This document shows positions 36,121 through 50,500 of a DNA stretch of 64,000 nucleotides, piece after piece. The stretch is from positions 3,964,501-4,028,500 of the forward strand of contig JBBDHG010000061.1 of the NCBI GenBank assembly GCA_037951165.1, written 5' to 3'. This DNA is from Lophius americanus. Its lineage: Eukaryota; Chordata; Actinopteri; Lophiiformes; Lophiidae. The position numbers were made by a program, and so were the translations under genes. Every line of letters begins with the position of its first letter. Position 1 is the first letter of the stretch. The notes under the pieces are model-generated. The model made no database searches. It was not told the DNA's origin and saw only the letters and a list, made by a program, of their open reading frames with translations.

Positions 36121-39100
36121 GATTCCAACAATTTCCGATCTCTGCTCCTGGGTCCAAAAGCCTAACTTTGCCTCAGCTATAATTGTCGTCCAGCTTTTAA
36201 TGACAACTAACAAAAAATAAATAAATATGTATAATTACATGAGAAAGCTTTCATTAAACTGATGATAAATAACTGAAGCTTTTAGTCCTGGATGTGAGGC
36301 TGTGGTTTTCAGTCTGATGTGAGGAACCTCAGACTGTATTTAAAGAGGTGGGGCAATGATTTATTAAGCGGAGTGTGAGTGTCATTCATATATTAATGAA
36401 GCATTCATTTGGATGTTTTTGAGCAATGACTATTACTTAATTTAGCTTGAAATTTTCACATCACAGTTTGCGGTGTCTGAGCTGAACCTTTCAGAGATGG
36501 TCATGCAGACAACAGGATTTAACCAGGAAGACACGCAGATAATCTTTATAAATACTGAGCTTTACTCAGTGGGTTTAAAGAGGAGATTCTTACCACTGAC
36601 TTGTAAAGCACAACTAACTCATTCCTACATATTCTTTTTTCCTTTATAAGTGAGTGCAAGGGATCACTTTATACATTTTTTTGTAAACGTTAACCTATCA
36701 TTGAAGGGATGTAAGGTCTAATTGACTGACAGCTCCTTGACTTGTTAACTAACTGCAGTTGCACTGTTTGCCCATTGGGGGTCAGCACATAGATTATTAT
36801 CTAGCATCTCTTGGCACACAGCATCTACTTACATCTTGTCTGCTAGTATACAGTGGAGCTGATTAAAACCGTCACTTTATCTTCAGAGTAAATTAATGTT
36901 TGTAAGTACAAGAATGCATTGATTCTTGGCGCCGTTAGGTATCTACATTTTAAATAATAAAAAGGACACAATTGAGAAGCAACCCAAGTTGAGAGACATG
37001 GGCCTTATTACCTTCAACCGCGTTTCTGATTCAATCTCTTCCCCCACCTCTCTGGCTGCTGCCGTTACTGTCCTGAGAAACTCTAGGTAGCACCATGCTG
37101 GTTTGGCATTTTTTGAATATAGAATTTCCCTTCTCTGCATGTTACTTATCGGATTTTTACATTTTTTGTGTCACTTTATGGTTATTTGGTATTTCTATTT
37201 GAGTGGTTACGGTCTATCTTCTTCTGCACACATTGGGTTTTCCTGTAACAGGATCATTTGTGTCCTTTCACACAAATTGTTCTAGTTCATCTGGAAAAAA
37301 CCCTGTCAGGTTATAACTCATCAGGCCTTTAGGGTCATAGCTTACTTCCCATCTATTTCTATATCAGTAAGTAACAAATAACCTACAGTCATAGAAATGA
37401 CACATGGATGTCGTTTGCATTAAATTAATTTTAATGTTGAAAGAAATCTGTAGGTGAATCTTTAACAATAAAACAAAGGAGATTCATTGCATTAATGAAA
37501 TATCAATATTTTGGATTTACATAATGGTGTTTAGTCAAGTCGGCATAACAATGTGTAAAAATGTAAGCAACAGACAGTAATTTGCTCAGTTAATAAAGCA
37601 TGGATGTTGTTTGCATTACGTTCTTTCTGTTGAAAATATGAACTCGCCGGAATGTTGAAAATGAATACGACTATGTTTAATTGCATTAATGTAAAAGCAA
37701 AAAGTTTTGGAATAACATGATTGTGTTTAGTACATTCAACATAACTGTGTTTAGTACATGCAACTTAATTGTGTTCAGATAATAAAACATGTCCTTGATT
37801 ATTAAATTCAACTTAATTATATTTATTATATCATTTATCATCATATGATATATGATGTATGATAAAGTACTTAGAGGTTTGTTTACATTTGCTCAAAATT
37901 CTGAGTTATAGTTAAAAGATTTTTTTCCCCCCCTCATTTATTCGGCATCTTTTGTGGGACCGGTTCACATAAATTGCGTAAATCTGACCAATTTAATTTC
38001 TGCATTTTATCGCACAGTGTGTGAGCTATCGTTTAAATAGTTTTTTCCATTAAAGACATAAGATATCTTATTTATTCACATTTGTCACTGTGTATGCTGT
38101 CGATTTAACGCCGCTATTCCAACTTTATGTTAGTCGTGTCAGTATTTTGGAAAAATAAGACTTTTACATGAAGTAGTACCATTATTGTAGAGTTGTGTTA
38201 AAATCTCACCTCATCTGCTCCTTAGTTACACCGGAATTTAATGGAATGATATTGATTTAGCAGACACTCTAACCTTTAAATACCTATAGCTGTTTTTAAT
38301 CCAAATAAAATCAAGGCTAATGCTTCATTACCAGGTATTTTTAAATAATGATCCTCATGCTGCCGCTGTTAATTTTTTTATTAGTACAATTACCGGGCTC
38401 TTAGAGGACGGGGTCAGAGAGGTCTAATTACCCTGCATCATGCTGGTAAATAGTTGGAGGTGTCTCTGAGCAGGTGGCCCTGGAGGTAAGAGGGAGACAT
38501 GGGGCATACCGAGGCGGGCAATTACTGGATGAATTTCACTTTAATAAATGTTGAGCTACATTTGGAAATTCAGATAACAGAGCTTTCTGCCTAATGGGTG
38601 CTGCACTGAAGCCACTTGAGCAAGAAAATGATCTGAAAGAGGGTTTAATTAACACAAGCTACATGATCCAGAGAACGCGTTACAGAATGTTAAAGTGAGG
38701 GGGAGGGCACACTGCACAGGGATAATATGAAAATGAGCGAGGGGGAGGAGGGGGAGATTGAGGAGGGAATGTGCTGGGGGGGGGTCGGGTGCCAATTTTT
38801 ATTTCACAGGTTTAAAGTCTAACATTTGCTCCTGTTTTGGCACATTGCACAGATGTAGGAGTAACGACCTGTCACAGACATCGTCAATATCTGCCTAAAT
38901 TGAGAAGTCCATCCGGCCAGCCAGAACCAGACGTACTTTAATTTAATGAAACTGTAATACACTTCATCATCAAAATAATATTTTATTTTATTTAGTTTAC
39001 TACTTCTTGATTTTAATCCACTTGAAAACACCTTTTGAGCCACTGCTAACATCTACTAATGGCTATTTGGAAAAGAAATTACCATAACTCTAGAATTACC

Positions 39101-39398
39101 ATTACATGTATTTATACTAAGAAAACCCTTAATTTCCTGGTGGATCCAATGTTCAAAGACTTTTATTTACTGTCTTACCTGTAAACATATGGAACTTAAT
39201 TGCATTTTGAACTTTTTGGTGAAATTCTAAACTGAATTTTGTTGTTGAATTTAAAGATTAGACCAGATTGCTATTTTTGAATCTTGTACCGTCATCATGT
39301 CAATCCTTCAGATCAACATGAAGAAGCCAGCGGTTGCTGTAATATACTCTATTTTTCCCATATCACTGAAAAGAAATATGTTAAAATATGTAGGTAAT

Positions 39399-39425
39399 TG
39401 TATATAGTTTTGTCCCTAGTTTGGC
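39399..39425 (-). repeat. 27-bp inverted repeat, copy 2 (partner at 36094-36120)
   Basis: Reverse complement of the copy 3.3 kb to the left; ends TTTTGTCCCTAGTTTGGC on the plus strand. Confidence 0.75.
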
Positions 39426-40523
39426 GACAAATGACAGATTTTTGTGGTCCGTCCGGAGTTTTCTGACTCTTGCGCAGTATGATCCTCATATTAATCCAGT
39501 CAGCAGTCTAACCGCTTGGATGTTCATCCAACCGAAGAAACAATCACGGAAACAAATATGTTGGAAACAAGCCGTGAGAATCTCACTTCCTTCGTGAGAA
39601 TGTTTCTGTGTGTCAAAATGAGCTGACATTCTGTGTGCAGAGGAGTGATAGATGAAAATAAAAGTTTTAACTACTGATGTTTATGAATGACTACTGGGAA
39701 CCCGGAAAACAGTGTTTTTTCGTAAAGACGGTCCCCTTGTTTGGTATTTTGATGATGGTGCTGGAAAGTGCACACACTCAGGGCCAAAATCCTCCGTAGA
39801 TGTTAACTTGAGATAAAACAAAAAGGAGAATGAAAGTTTGTTGATGTGATCTGTTCTGCACTTATCTTTATTAACTGGTCATTTACTGGCCATATGCCCT
39901 CTATGCAATTATCCATATTTATTACTTAATCATTCAGCGTTTTCCACTATAAAATTAAGCATTTATGTTATGACAGTGGAATACTTGAAAAAACTTCAAC
40001 CTGCGTTTGAAACAACAGCACAAAGGAATAAATGGCTGCAGCCCTTCTTTTAAGCACTTCAATCAAACATGAACCTTCATCTTTCTAAAGATGCACAAAC
40101 ATCTTTAAGTTGTACCTACTGTTGAACCCGAGTTCTCTATGCACCGAGTGCAAATCCGCCATTTATAGTTGGTTGTTACTCAGATGGGATGTTGTTGAAA
40201 GGCGAAATCCGGAAGGATGCATTTGTAGACCTGTGTGAGCAAACGCCCCGGCCAGTGACATAATCACATGTTTGAAAAGTTGCACATAATTCAGTCTGTA
40301 CCTGCATGAAGTGTTGTGTCAGTTTTTATGTTTTTATTATTTGTTGCACAAGCTTCACTGAAACCGCCCTGTAAAGCTGTGCTATGTGTATAGAGGACAC
40401 AGGGTTTTGTTTTTGTTTAAACAGTATATATATGTGGTTTTGTGCATGTAAGGTCCTCATGGTTTTACACGCCACGGTCTCCCTCCACTCTCCACTGGAG
40501 CTAAAAGCCCCGAAACAGAACGG

Positions 40524-40537
40524 TAATTGCCCAATTA
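40524..40537. promoter_or_regulatory. Paired inverted homeodomain-type cores (candidate enhancer site)
   Basis: TAATTG-CC-CAATTA is a perfect 14-bp palindrome of two homeodomain-type cores, inside a GC-richer, complex block (about 40480-40620) of an otherwise AT-rich desert. Binding and enhancer activity are inferred only. Confidence 0.25.
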
Positions 40538-43285
40538 GGGCCCTCGCTCTGTGGGCCGCAGAGCACTATTCGCCTCCACATGCTCACAGAGTCAGATAAT
40601 TGAGCTGAAAGCAAATGAACGGATGGCAGACAAACAAGCTACTAGAAAATAATTACTTGGAGTGTTTCTTTTCAGTACCTGTACAGCGAATTTCATTATT
40701 GTCAATAGCCTCTAAAGCTGCTCGAATCGGTGGTATTTGTCATTTTCATAGAGACTTGATAATGACATTAATTTGTCTTAATGGGTTGGTGCTATTGTTA
40801 AAAATAGTAAAATGAGCAGAAATTGTCTTTCCTCAGGAGGTAGAGAGAACTTCACCACACTCCCGTGCAGCATAAGGAGATAATTTGCTGTGCTTGTCAA
40901 ATTTACGATAATTTGTTAGATGGTACATGAGTAATGCTAATACCATTAATGTCCATTTTCCTCTAAATTCATCACTGCCCTTTTCCCTTTCATATTTTAA
41001 TGCCTCTGCTGTTTCTCTCTGCATCAAGAGATAATGTGAGGAATGATTCAAAACATACACAATTAGACTTTTGCTTTGCACACATGCATAAACACATCCA
41101 GAGCATTTCAAAGAGCTGTCAGATATATGGCTATCGGTTCTCATCTTTCACAATTCAAGAGTCTCAAGTGTTAAACGTGGAAGATTGTTTCAGACGGCTC
41201 AAAAGGTTTCATTAATCTAAGAATAAATCAGCTTCTACGCAAAATTATCAATACTATTTGACAATCTGTGGGATTTCATTTTGCATCAGTATGCTCATAG
41301 CCAAAGGGGAATATTTGGGGATTATCTTCAGTTAATCTTCATCTATAAATACAATTTATAGCATCCAAATAGAATTTTGTTGATATCCAACAATGTAGAT
41401 TTAAATTTTCTTAACTCTTCAGAATACTGAATAGAAATACAAAATAATATGTGATCATAAAAGGATTAAGTAAAAAGAGAATTTCTAGCAATTATAACGC
41501 CGCTTAACTTTTACAAAATCAAAGTTTTTATAAATATTTGCAAACACAAAAATGAATTGTGCAACCGAATCTATTACATATATAATCCATAGACATCCAC
41601 CGTTATTCACTTTACTTACAAATGGTAAGAATAATAAAACAGGTAGAAACACAGTGACATCTGAGTAATAAAATTCATGATTATAAAATATTGACATCAT
41701 TTAAATTGAAAACTGAAAATAAATAAGTGCATTATAAATTAAATGTATTATTATTATTATTATATAGGAAGGAGAAAAGAATACCAGAGCTGTTGAAGGA
41801 AAAAGTCAAGTCCCACTGAATCCAAATGTAAGTCGATAAAGTCAAATTTTGTTATTTTATTTGTTCCTTTGTTTGTTTAACTCCCAAAAACTGGAACGGG
41901 ATAGTCATTTAACAGCTATGTTGCACAAAATTTGCATACAACTGCAAAAAATAGCCAAGTTTCATTGGCAACTGGTGTGGGAAGATAATTATTATTATTA
42001 TTATGACAGCATAATTAAAAAACGATTAATGAAAGTTCATTTGGCACATTTATTTTATTGCTACAAGGGGTTTTCAGCGCTTATAAAAGTTTTTTCTTCA
42101 GCCCATCAACAACAGGACATCTAAAAATATAAAATGTACAGTATATTTAAATATGTATTTGTATATAAGAGGATTTCAAACATTACATTTTGTGGTTTAT
42201 CTCATCGGTCTGACAATAACATCAAGTTGAGAATAACAATTTTTGTATCAGGGAGATCCAAATATTTTTTATTTTGTGGACAGGTTTGAAACAGTTTTCT
42301 AAATACTATCAATAAGAGGAGCTTTAAATGAAATTAAATATAAATTCCTGGAAGATCCTTTCATTTTTGTCTTCATAAAGTTTTTGTAACTCAGTGGGGA
42401 TAAAATTTCTTCCAATGTGACTTTAACAGCTTCCGGTGGGTGCTGGTTAAGACAAAAATCCTAATAGTACTAATTAAAGTGTGATATTTCAAGTATTAGG
42501 ATTGTAGTTTTGGAGGTTTACAACGGGAATATTAATTAATTATATGATGATGCATTTTTACAATGTCATTCATCAAATATTTTCCAAAGTCTTACAAACT
42601 GGAGAAAAGTTTACTGCCTTCTCAAGGGCAAAATGATAAATTCAATGCTCCTCACATTCATAAAGTTGGTATCTGAGAATTGAGTTTTGCTACATTTGCT
42701 TTTTTTCAGATTTAATGAATAAATAAATAAAATGGAAAAAATATAGATATATTTTTGTACTTGGCATTAAACTCATGGAGTTATATATTTTCCCATTTAT
42801 ATATATATATAGTCATCCTTTTGTGAGTGTAAAACAGATGCCCAAGGTGAAATAATCACTTGAGAATAATTCTAAAGTCTGAAAATCGCAGCAGTTTTTT
42901 CAATAATTGATTTTTTTTAATTATTATAATATTGTTGTATATTGTATATTGTAATATTGTAAGTGATTTTAGTGAGAAATTCCCGTACTTTGTATTTTCT
43001 GCGTATCATGTTCCCCTGTGCTCTCTGTTGTTGTGAGTCTGGACATTGATGGAGGAACCATTTGTTTCATCACTCACCTCATGTTTAAGCTTTGGTCATT
43101 TAAAAAAAACAGTAATGTGATATTTTTGTCAATTTTATTGCACATCTTCATTATAATCCTATATTTCAACGGCTCCACCATCTACTGATTTGAATTATGG
43201 ACATATAGAGTAAGTTTCCTCCACCATGATTCTCTCCCCTCTCATTACTCTTCAAACCTATTTTTGGAGGTGTTTTCTTGCTTGC

Positions 43286-43327
43286 TGTGTCTGTGTGTGT
43301 GTGTGTGCTTGTGCGTGTGTGTGTGCT

Positions 43328-43356
<29 letters not shown>
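43286..43356. repeat. (TG)n microsatellite, compound
   Basis: TG runs broken by CTTGTGCG and CTTG; direct reading. Confidence 0.9.
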
Positions 43357-43361
<5 letters not shown>

Positions 43362-46234
43362 CTGTAGTATAGTAGTACACTGATGTTGGGATTGATTTTG
43401 TTGAGACTGCACTGCATAATAGTAAAGCTATTGCATATTTTGTACTACGTAACCTCCGTCTTGCTCACTCTTGCTGACAGACTGCTGCACATACAGAACA
43501 ATGTTGTTGGCCCAGCTGAGAGGATGTCTCCTCTTGATGAATATGAGATCTTAACTCATTGGCTACTTCAATTTGATAATAAGTGGTTTTGTATGTGTTT
43601 TTGGCAACATATCACCGAACCTGTGAATTTCTTACCAACTTCGCTAAAGTTCTTATAAAGTTGCATCTGCGCTTGACTTCTCTGTAAATGTGGAGTACCG
43701 CTCTGAATTTTTTGATCTAACGAAAAGACACAATAAAATCTGTATCCGTCCAATACATGAAGAATCGGATGCATTTGTCAATAATGGCATGAAATAAATC
43801 ACTGGCACTATGACCACTCATGGCTGCCATAAATATCTTATCTTGACTGTATGTGATGATGATGATGATCTTTCTCTGTCAAAAAGGCTTATTTTCTGCT
43901 CTAATCATCAGTACCAAGAATCAGATCGCATAGTTTCATTCAATTGTGAAGGGTGAATTGAAACGAATCGTTGGCTGAATAGTATGACTGTATTTCAAAG
44001 CTCAGCTGGACGTTATTGTCAGACATCATGTAGTGCAGTGGTGGGCTGTGTGAAGTCAGTAGAATACAGGTTTAAATATAACGGAAGTTTGAGACGGATT
44101 AGATCGTGGAGCCATAGCAACTTCCTGTCCAGGAGGATAAGAACGGATTTCTTTGAGGCATGTATATACGTCGCTTTTACGTCTTTAACATGTGACTTGA
44201 TGTGTTTCATGTCATTGTGACATGTCAATTAATGGCTTTGATAGCTTCTTTTTTTTATGTCAAGTAGAAGTAGTAGTATTTGAATTAGTGATGTCTTTCA
44301 ACCTGGACTGTTTTACTGGATAAATTGTGATGAATTGGTGTCTCACCCAGGGGGAGCACTTCCTCTCTGCCCATCTGACATTTGGCAGATGTCAGTTACT
44401 GATAATAAATGAATGGAGAAAATAGTAGAGATCGAGAAGAATAAGAGTAAGTAGGATTACACTTCACTGAAGTTAGGGTGGTTTCCTGAGTTCCCATCAC
44501 ATAACATGAATGCTGACAAATTTAGGTTACGAACACGGGATGAGAAAACGCTTGGGTTGAGAACATAGCAGAAGTGTAATGAGATTATTAGACTGTGGAG
44601 GAAAAAACTTTATAAAATACATATTGCACTCATAAATATAAACATTAAATAATACATTTTCTTTTTTCCAATTCTGACAACCTCCGAGATAACACACATA
44701 GATGGTCTTCTCTCCCCCGGGTGAATGTAAATTAAAAAAGGAAAAATATATATTTTAGGAGGTAAAAGTTAACTTAGGCCTACTTAATAAACTGATACGT
44801 CCGTGTAGAAGTAACTCTCTTTACATCTTCTGGAGTGTTGTTCGCTGCTTTTGCAATTCTTACCCCTCAGAGCCAAACATCTGGCCTGATGGACCAGCAT
44901 GGAAACAGAAGTAAAATATCTGCTTAGAGTATATAATGTTAATTTATTCAGGGATCAGTGTAGCTTGTAGCGATTACAAAGCGGCCGAAGAATAAAGCAT
45001 TTAAGATTAATTAATTATGCAAGTAAGCGATAAATGTAATTTCCACTGGTATTCAATTGATTATACTTGCCATCTATGATACATTTGTTCAAATTTGATC
45101 ATTTGAGTTATTTTCTTATACCTAAAATTTGTTGACAACTGTTGTATAACTGAATCTAAAATAATACCTACAACAGGGTGATTAGAATCACTGCTTCGTA
45201 CTGGCATAAATGTTTGTCCACACATAAAACTGAAAGTAAAATGTGTTTTTATTCATATAAGTGGTACCTAAGCCAACTAAGGAGAGTATGAGTCTTTTCT
45301 GGTTGTGTAAAATGTCATCAAGTGCTGTGAATCCTCAGGAATCATTATTTGACACGATGACTAAGCTGATGATTCATTTTTCTGATGCTTAACTCCCGTT
45401 TGGAGCTTCTTATCTAACGCTGCGTTGAATAATGTTTTTAAATAGAGACACTCTTGGTTTCCACGCGGCCCCCTGGACAGAGATGTTGTCTGAGTGAGGT
45501 GTATCGCAGCAGAGTGGGTCTTTGGATGGATCTCTGGCAACAGGGATAAACAATTATGACAATAGGAGATGCAAAATACACAGAAAACTAAATGCTGTGG
45601 ATACGGGATAAGAGCAAAATACAATCCCTTAAAATTAATATTAGTGAATGAAGGTGACAGGAAGAAACAACGTGGTTGCACTGGGTTTTGATTAATACAT
45701 TTAATAAATTCTGGTCTTTTCATCGGGAAATCAGCCTGATGCATTTACATACTGCATTCTGGGTGATTATCCAACGAACAGTGTTGTAAGTGTCAATGAA
45801 TGTTGGTTTAACTATAAGAAAAGAAATGTAATAGTTAGTATTTCATTTTATGCGTGTTACCGCTGGAGCTGAACGAAAAGACTTGATAGACAATTCTGTT
45901 TCTTTGTCCTCTACTCACAAGCAGGCAGTGAAAGCAAGTTTAGTGTCGGGGCCTTCTCTGTCACGAGGGTGTTAAACCAAAGCAGTTGGTACTGAAACAG
46001 GCCTAGATATAATTAAATATAAGCAGTCATTGGTTTTCAGTCATACCATGTTGTTATTTTAGTTGAATCATTCATGGAGACAACAGAAACTGGTAAAAAG
46101 AGAATCGTTTTTATTGTCCATGTCAATAACTCTGAGAAAACTGTTGTAGAAATGACTAATTATCACGTTTATTTGTGCCATTCAACGGTATAAAGTTAAT
46201 GAGGGGAGAGAGATGAGAAAAAGACCGTCTTGTG

Positions 46235-46267
46235 ATTCCACCTGGGAGATCCACTCCCAGGTGGAAT
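46235..46267. repeat. Short perfect hairpin, 14-bp arms, 5-base loop
   Basis: Arms 46235-46248 (ATTCCACCTGGGAG) and 46254-46267 are exact reverse complements around ATCCA. They sit alone in AT-rich DNA with no gene signal next to them. It is shorter than a usual pre-miRNA stem. Confidence 0.7.
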
Positions 46268-47471
46268 GTAATATACCATCGTGGAAAACCGTTGGTTGAT
46301 TTAGAAATAGATCATTTAGGGACACAAAGTATCGGACCATATCAGACAAAAGAAAAATTGCAATTAATGTAATGATTTCAGGCAAAGCATCATCTCTTAC
46401 TGGGAAATATGGATGGACTTATTTAACACTGAATGATAGAGTTGACATAGTAACACACACAAATAACACAGTTTGTGTGGTCTTCTCTTTATTTGACATG
46501 TCCCTGAGGTTTATCTTTTAGAAAGTCATAATCACTTATTTCAGATTTTTCTTATATTCGTTTGTTTTCCTTCTTTTTTTTTAACAAATATACTTATGGA
46601 AAGATTAAGAACGTTTAAAGAGATGGCTGAAATGTAGACCAAAGAGAGTATATCTCTATTTCTTTATTCCTTTCATAAGAGTTTATGTGTTTCTATCATT
46701 ATTATTATTATTATTATTTATTTATTTTAGTCATAGTGGTATAAATATAAGAAGTATTTTTGTCACCACTAATTTTATAATTTGTTCTCGCTTAAACATG
46801 AATGAATGAATTAAACAGTATATCACTTTGGTGCATAAAAGGCATCAGAGACCGACTAAACAACATTAACCAAGTATTTAAATTAAATTTAAAGGATATG
46901 CCCAGTGAGTGTCTCATTTGACTAATTCATTGATGGTGTATCTCCACCTGCTTCGGCCTCTGTGCCAGTGTCTGAATTTGTGTGACGGAGGGGCTGAATG
47001 GTGATGTGTGACACACTCCTGATGAAAAATAACAGCGGCCCTCAGATCTACACAACGGCCGGTGAAGAATCACTGACTTTTATTGGCGCCGAATAAAAGG
47101 ATGCGATGAAAGAGTCAAAGGCTGAGGGAGAGAAAGAGGGATTCAGAGGGAGGGGCGGAGGAGTGCAAAACAAGGCCCCATCCATCACATGAGTTGAGAA
47201 GACACATTCCAGTGCCCTTAGCAAGAGGATACATTCACTCAAAGTCACAATAGAGGGGGAATCTGGGAGAAGCTGGGAGGAGCATCCATCAATACACAAC
47301 CTCACCCTTGGGCACTCTGTGCGCACAAACTAAATGCCCCTTCCAGTTTAATTCAGTTCCCTCTATAAGCATGACCAATGTACATTTTGCTGCTGATGAA
47401 TGTGTTAATACTCGACACAACAAAACAGGCCGAGAAAACAAAACCTCAGTATGGATGCAGATAGGTAAAAT

Positions 47472-47537
47472 TCTCTATTCTCCCTCCTCTCTCTCCCTCT
47501 CTCTTTCTCTCTCGTCCTCTCTCTTCTTCTCTCTCTC
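47472..47537. repeat. (CT)n-rich polypyrimidine tract
   Basis: A run of CTCT with TCC and TTC interruptions; direct reading. Confidence 0.85.
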
Positions 47538-50500
47538 ATTAACCGGACTTGGAGAGATTTGAGCAGGGGTTGTAGGATATCTCTGCCTGGCAGGGTTAGT
47601 GGGGTTTTCAGGGTGGAGGGAGCAGGTGATGGCTTTCTGCAGTGCACTCATTTACACTCCTCCCTTTCTGTCATTGAGCAGCGTGAAGAGGTGGGAGCAA
47701 TGAGGGGCCACCTCCTCTCTCTCCTGTGAGCTGCACCTGCCAGGGGTGAGAGGATCAATTGTGAACTCTGACCTTGTACCTTTCACAATGGCCAATTATT
47801 ACCCATACCATGTAATATATACATCATTCATTAGAAATTATATTTATACATTAAAGTCTATGCAATTGTTTAGCTACAAAAACAAATGGAACACAGACAG
47901 TAAGAAGAAAAGTAAAGCTATTAAAATAACTGCAAGCAACATTGATTTACAGTAGCTATAGCTAACTTAATACCTCAAGAGAGTCAGAGTGGGAGATATT
48001 CAGGTGTGCAAACCACTTTGTCCCGACTCACATAATAAGAAATGTATCTGTGGCGTAGATAAGAAACTACCATCAGCAGTCAGTTGGCTTAGCACAACGA
48101 ATGAGAAATAAGGCGGATACCTTAGGATAGCCTGGTTCTGTAAAAAAGACTGATTAATCAATTAAAAAGACATTTAAATTGTTTATGGCTAGCTATTTCC
48201 ATTTTGGTTCAGTCTCTATGCTTAGCTAAGCTATAAGGTTCATTAACTAATATAATACTAATAATGTTCATGAACAGGCAATGATGGAAAAATGTCTAAA
48301 CACCTATGAAAAAACCTGCACTGCTTTAGGACTAGATGAAAATGAATCTGCATACTGATAACCGGTTTCTTGCACTTCACATCGTAGAACGTACACCGCT
48401 GTCGTTTATACTTGAGTGCTTCACTTCATATTAGCGCCAAAGCGTTTTTCCCATCTTGTTTTCAAGTGTCTGAAAAAGGAGGCCTCTTTATTTTTTTTCT
48501 GTCAAAGCATACAAATGGCCATTATTCAGAGTACTGAGATCCATTTTGGGTTTTGTCAGGACTTAGAGTAGTGTGAAAGTTGGTGTCAGTGGACCCCCGG
48601 CCCAGACCATCTGAAAGCCAGTGTGTTAGTTTCTATGGTAATGGGGAAATAGTAACTACCGCCCAGCAGCGTCCCGCCGCGTGTTGCCTTCTGAATAGAG
48701 CGCATCTGCAGAAAACTGAGGGACCCTGTGAGATGGGCAGTGAACCGTCATCGAAGCGACTCACATTATGGTCATATATAGACATTGAAAAAGCCTTAAC
48801 CTTTTTTTTCGCAGTGCTCACGTCATGACCCTTAAGAGAAAGTTGAGGCTGAGCCATATATAGCCTGTTTATTCAAAAGCGGTGCGTGAGACAGAGTAAA
48901 AAAGCTGTTGCAGGGGTCATTAGGGTGAGGGAGGGGAGAAATATAATGCAGAAACCGCAAAGTCGGGGGGAAGAAATCGAACAAAAGCTGGGTTCATATC
49001 TTAATGCCTACGATGGAAAATTGAGAAGAAAGGGGGATATTGGTTATGAAAATCTTACTGGGGGTCTACTCTAATTTATGCAAATGTTCCCTAATTTCTC
49101 ATACATTGATATGAAAGTGTCTTTGTCACCAAGGAAACCGCTCCATCCCTTAAAGAGTGGAAACATTTATTTGGAAAATGAAGGCTGCCTTAACATTTGA
49201 AACAAGATCTTCAAAAACTTTGAAAATTTAATTTCCCTTACCAAATCTTTCAACCACACTTCACAAAAGCAAAACAGTTTATCTTTAAGGTTGCCAAAAT
49301 GTTAGTAGCTTTGTGTTTATATTCAGAAATTTCTCCCCTCGCAATCTCAAAACAATCTCAAAACAAAAGTGAGAGGAAATGGGCCAACATTAATGAGAAA
49401 ACCGTCAACCGCAAGGAACCACGGCGCTTTTAGAGTTAACTCCCCGCAAGACTTTCTCCTGAATCTCATCATCAACTTGTTGAAAGAAGCTCACGGAGGC
49501 TGCGATAATAATGAACTGCTGAGCTGAAAATTAGTAAGTAATGGCAACATGAATCGTTTTTTGAGTGTCTACCCCCCCTCTCCCTCCTGCTCTAACTTTC
49601 TGACCTCCCTCCTCCCTAACCCTTATCCCCCCTGGTGGTTTCCCATGGGCCTCCAATTGATTCAATTAAGCGAACACACACAAACCATATGTTTAAAGAC
49701 GTTTTTTCTCTCGCGCAGCCACGCCACAACTTGGTAGCTGCAATGAAGAAACCCTGCAAATGTTATGATTTTCATCCATTTTCTTTCCATTTCTCTGTCC
49801 TCTTGTCCTTTTGTTGTCAGAATAATTGTCAAAGAACACCAAATGGAAAGATCAGAGTATCAACAATGAAAACTCAGAAAGGAAAAAGTGACAATGAACG
49901 GAGGGGAAAGTGAATGAGGGGAGGATCATAAAAGTAAAGCAGAGAAAAGGAGGGAGGAGTAGCGAGTCTCCATCAGAAGATGTTCTGTGCCGTAATTCTG
50001 CTTTGTTTTCTTTACAATAAAGTCTCTTACTTGTTCGCCTACAGCATAACATTCGCTGAGGAGAACATTGCAAAAGGTGCTTTGTACTTGTGTGACTATT
50101 CCTCAAAGAGCAACAGACACAAAATGGGGAACAAAGGCAGGCGGTGTTGATGAAGGCACTATCACTGACATCCCCGACACTTTGAACAACTTGTCAGCGC
50201 AGACACAGAAGAAACTGCATTCTGTCACATTTGTGTACAGACCCCTTGAAAGGGCTGGCTGACCTGCCCATATCCCTTTATGTAAGTTCAAATGGCAAGA
50301 GGCATTCTTTGTGTCTTTGAGAGTTCATTAAATTCATTGGTTTGACCTGTTATTTCTAGGCCAAAAGTCTACTGATTTGGAAAAATGTGAGTCAGCCATA
50401 CGTAATCGCCTACTGACCTCAGCAGGGTAACAAACACTTTTGAAGAGCATTTCAAGGCTTTTATATGAATAGGGTCAAAAGGGAAGTTTGAGACATATCT

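Noticed and set aside
43166..43417. Minus-strand frame with THTHTH repeats
   Set aside because: Translation of the (TG)n microsatellite.
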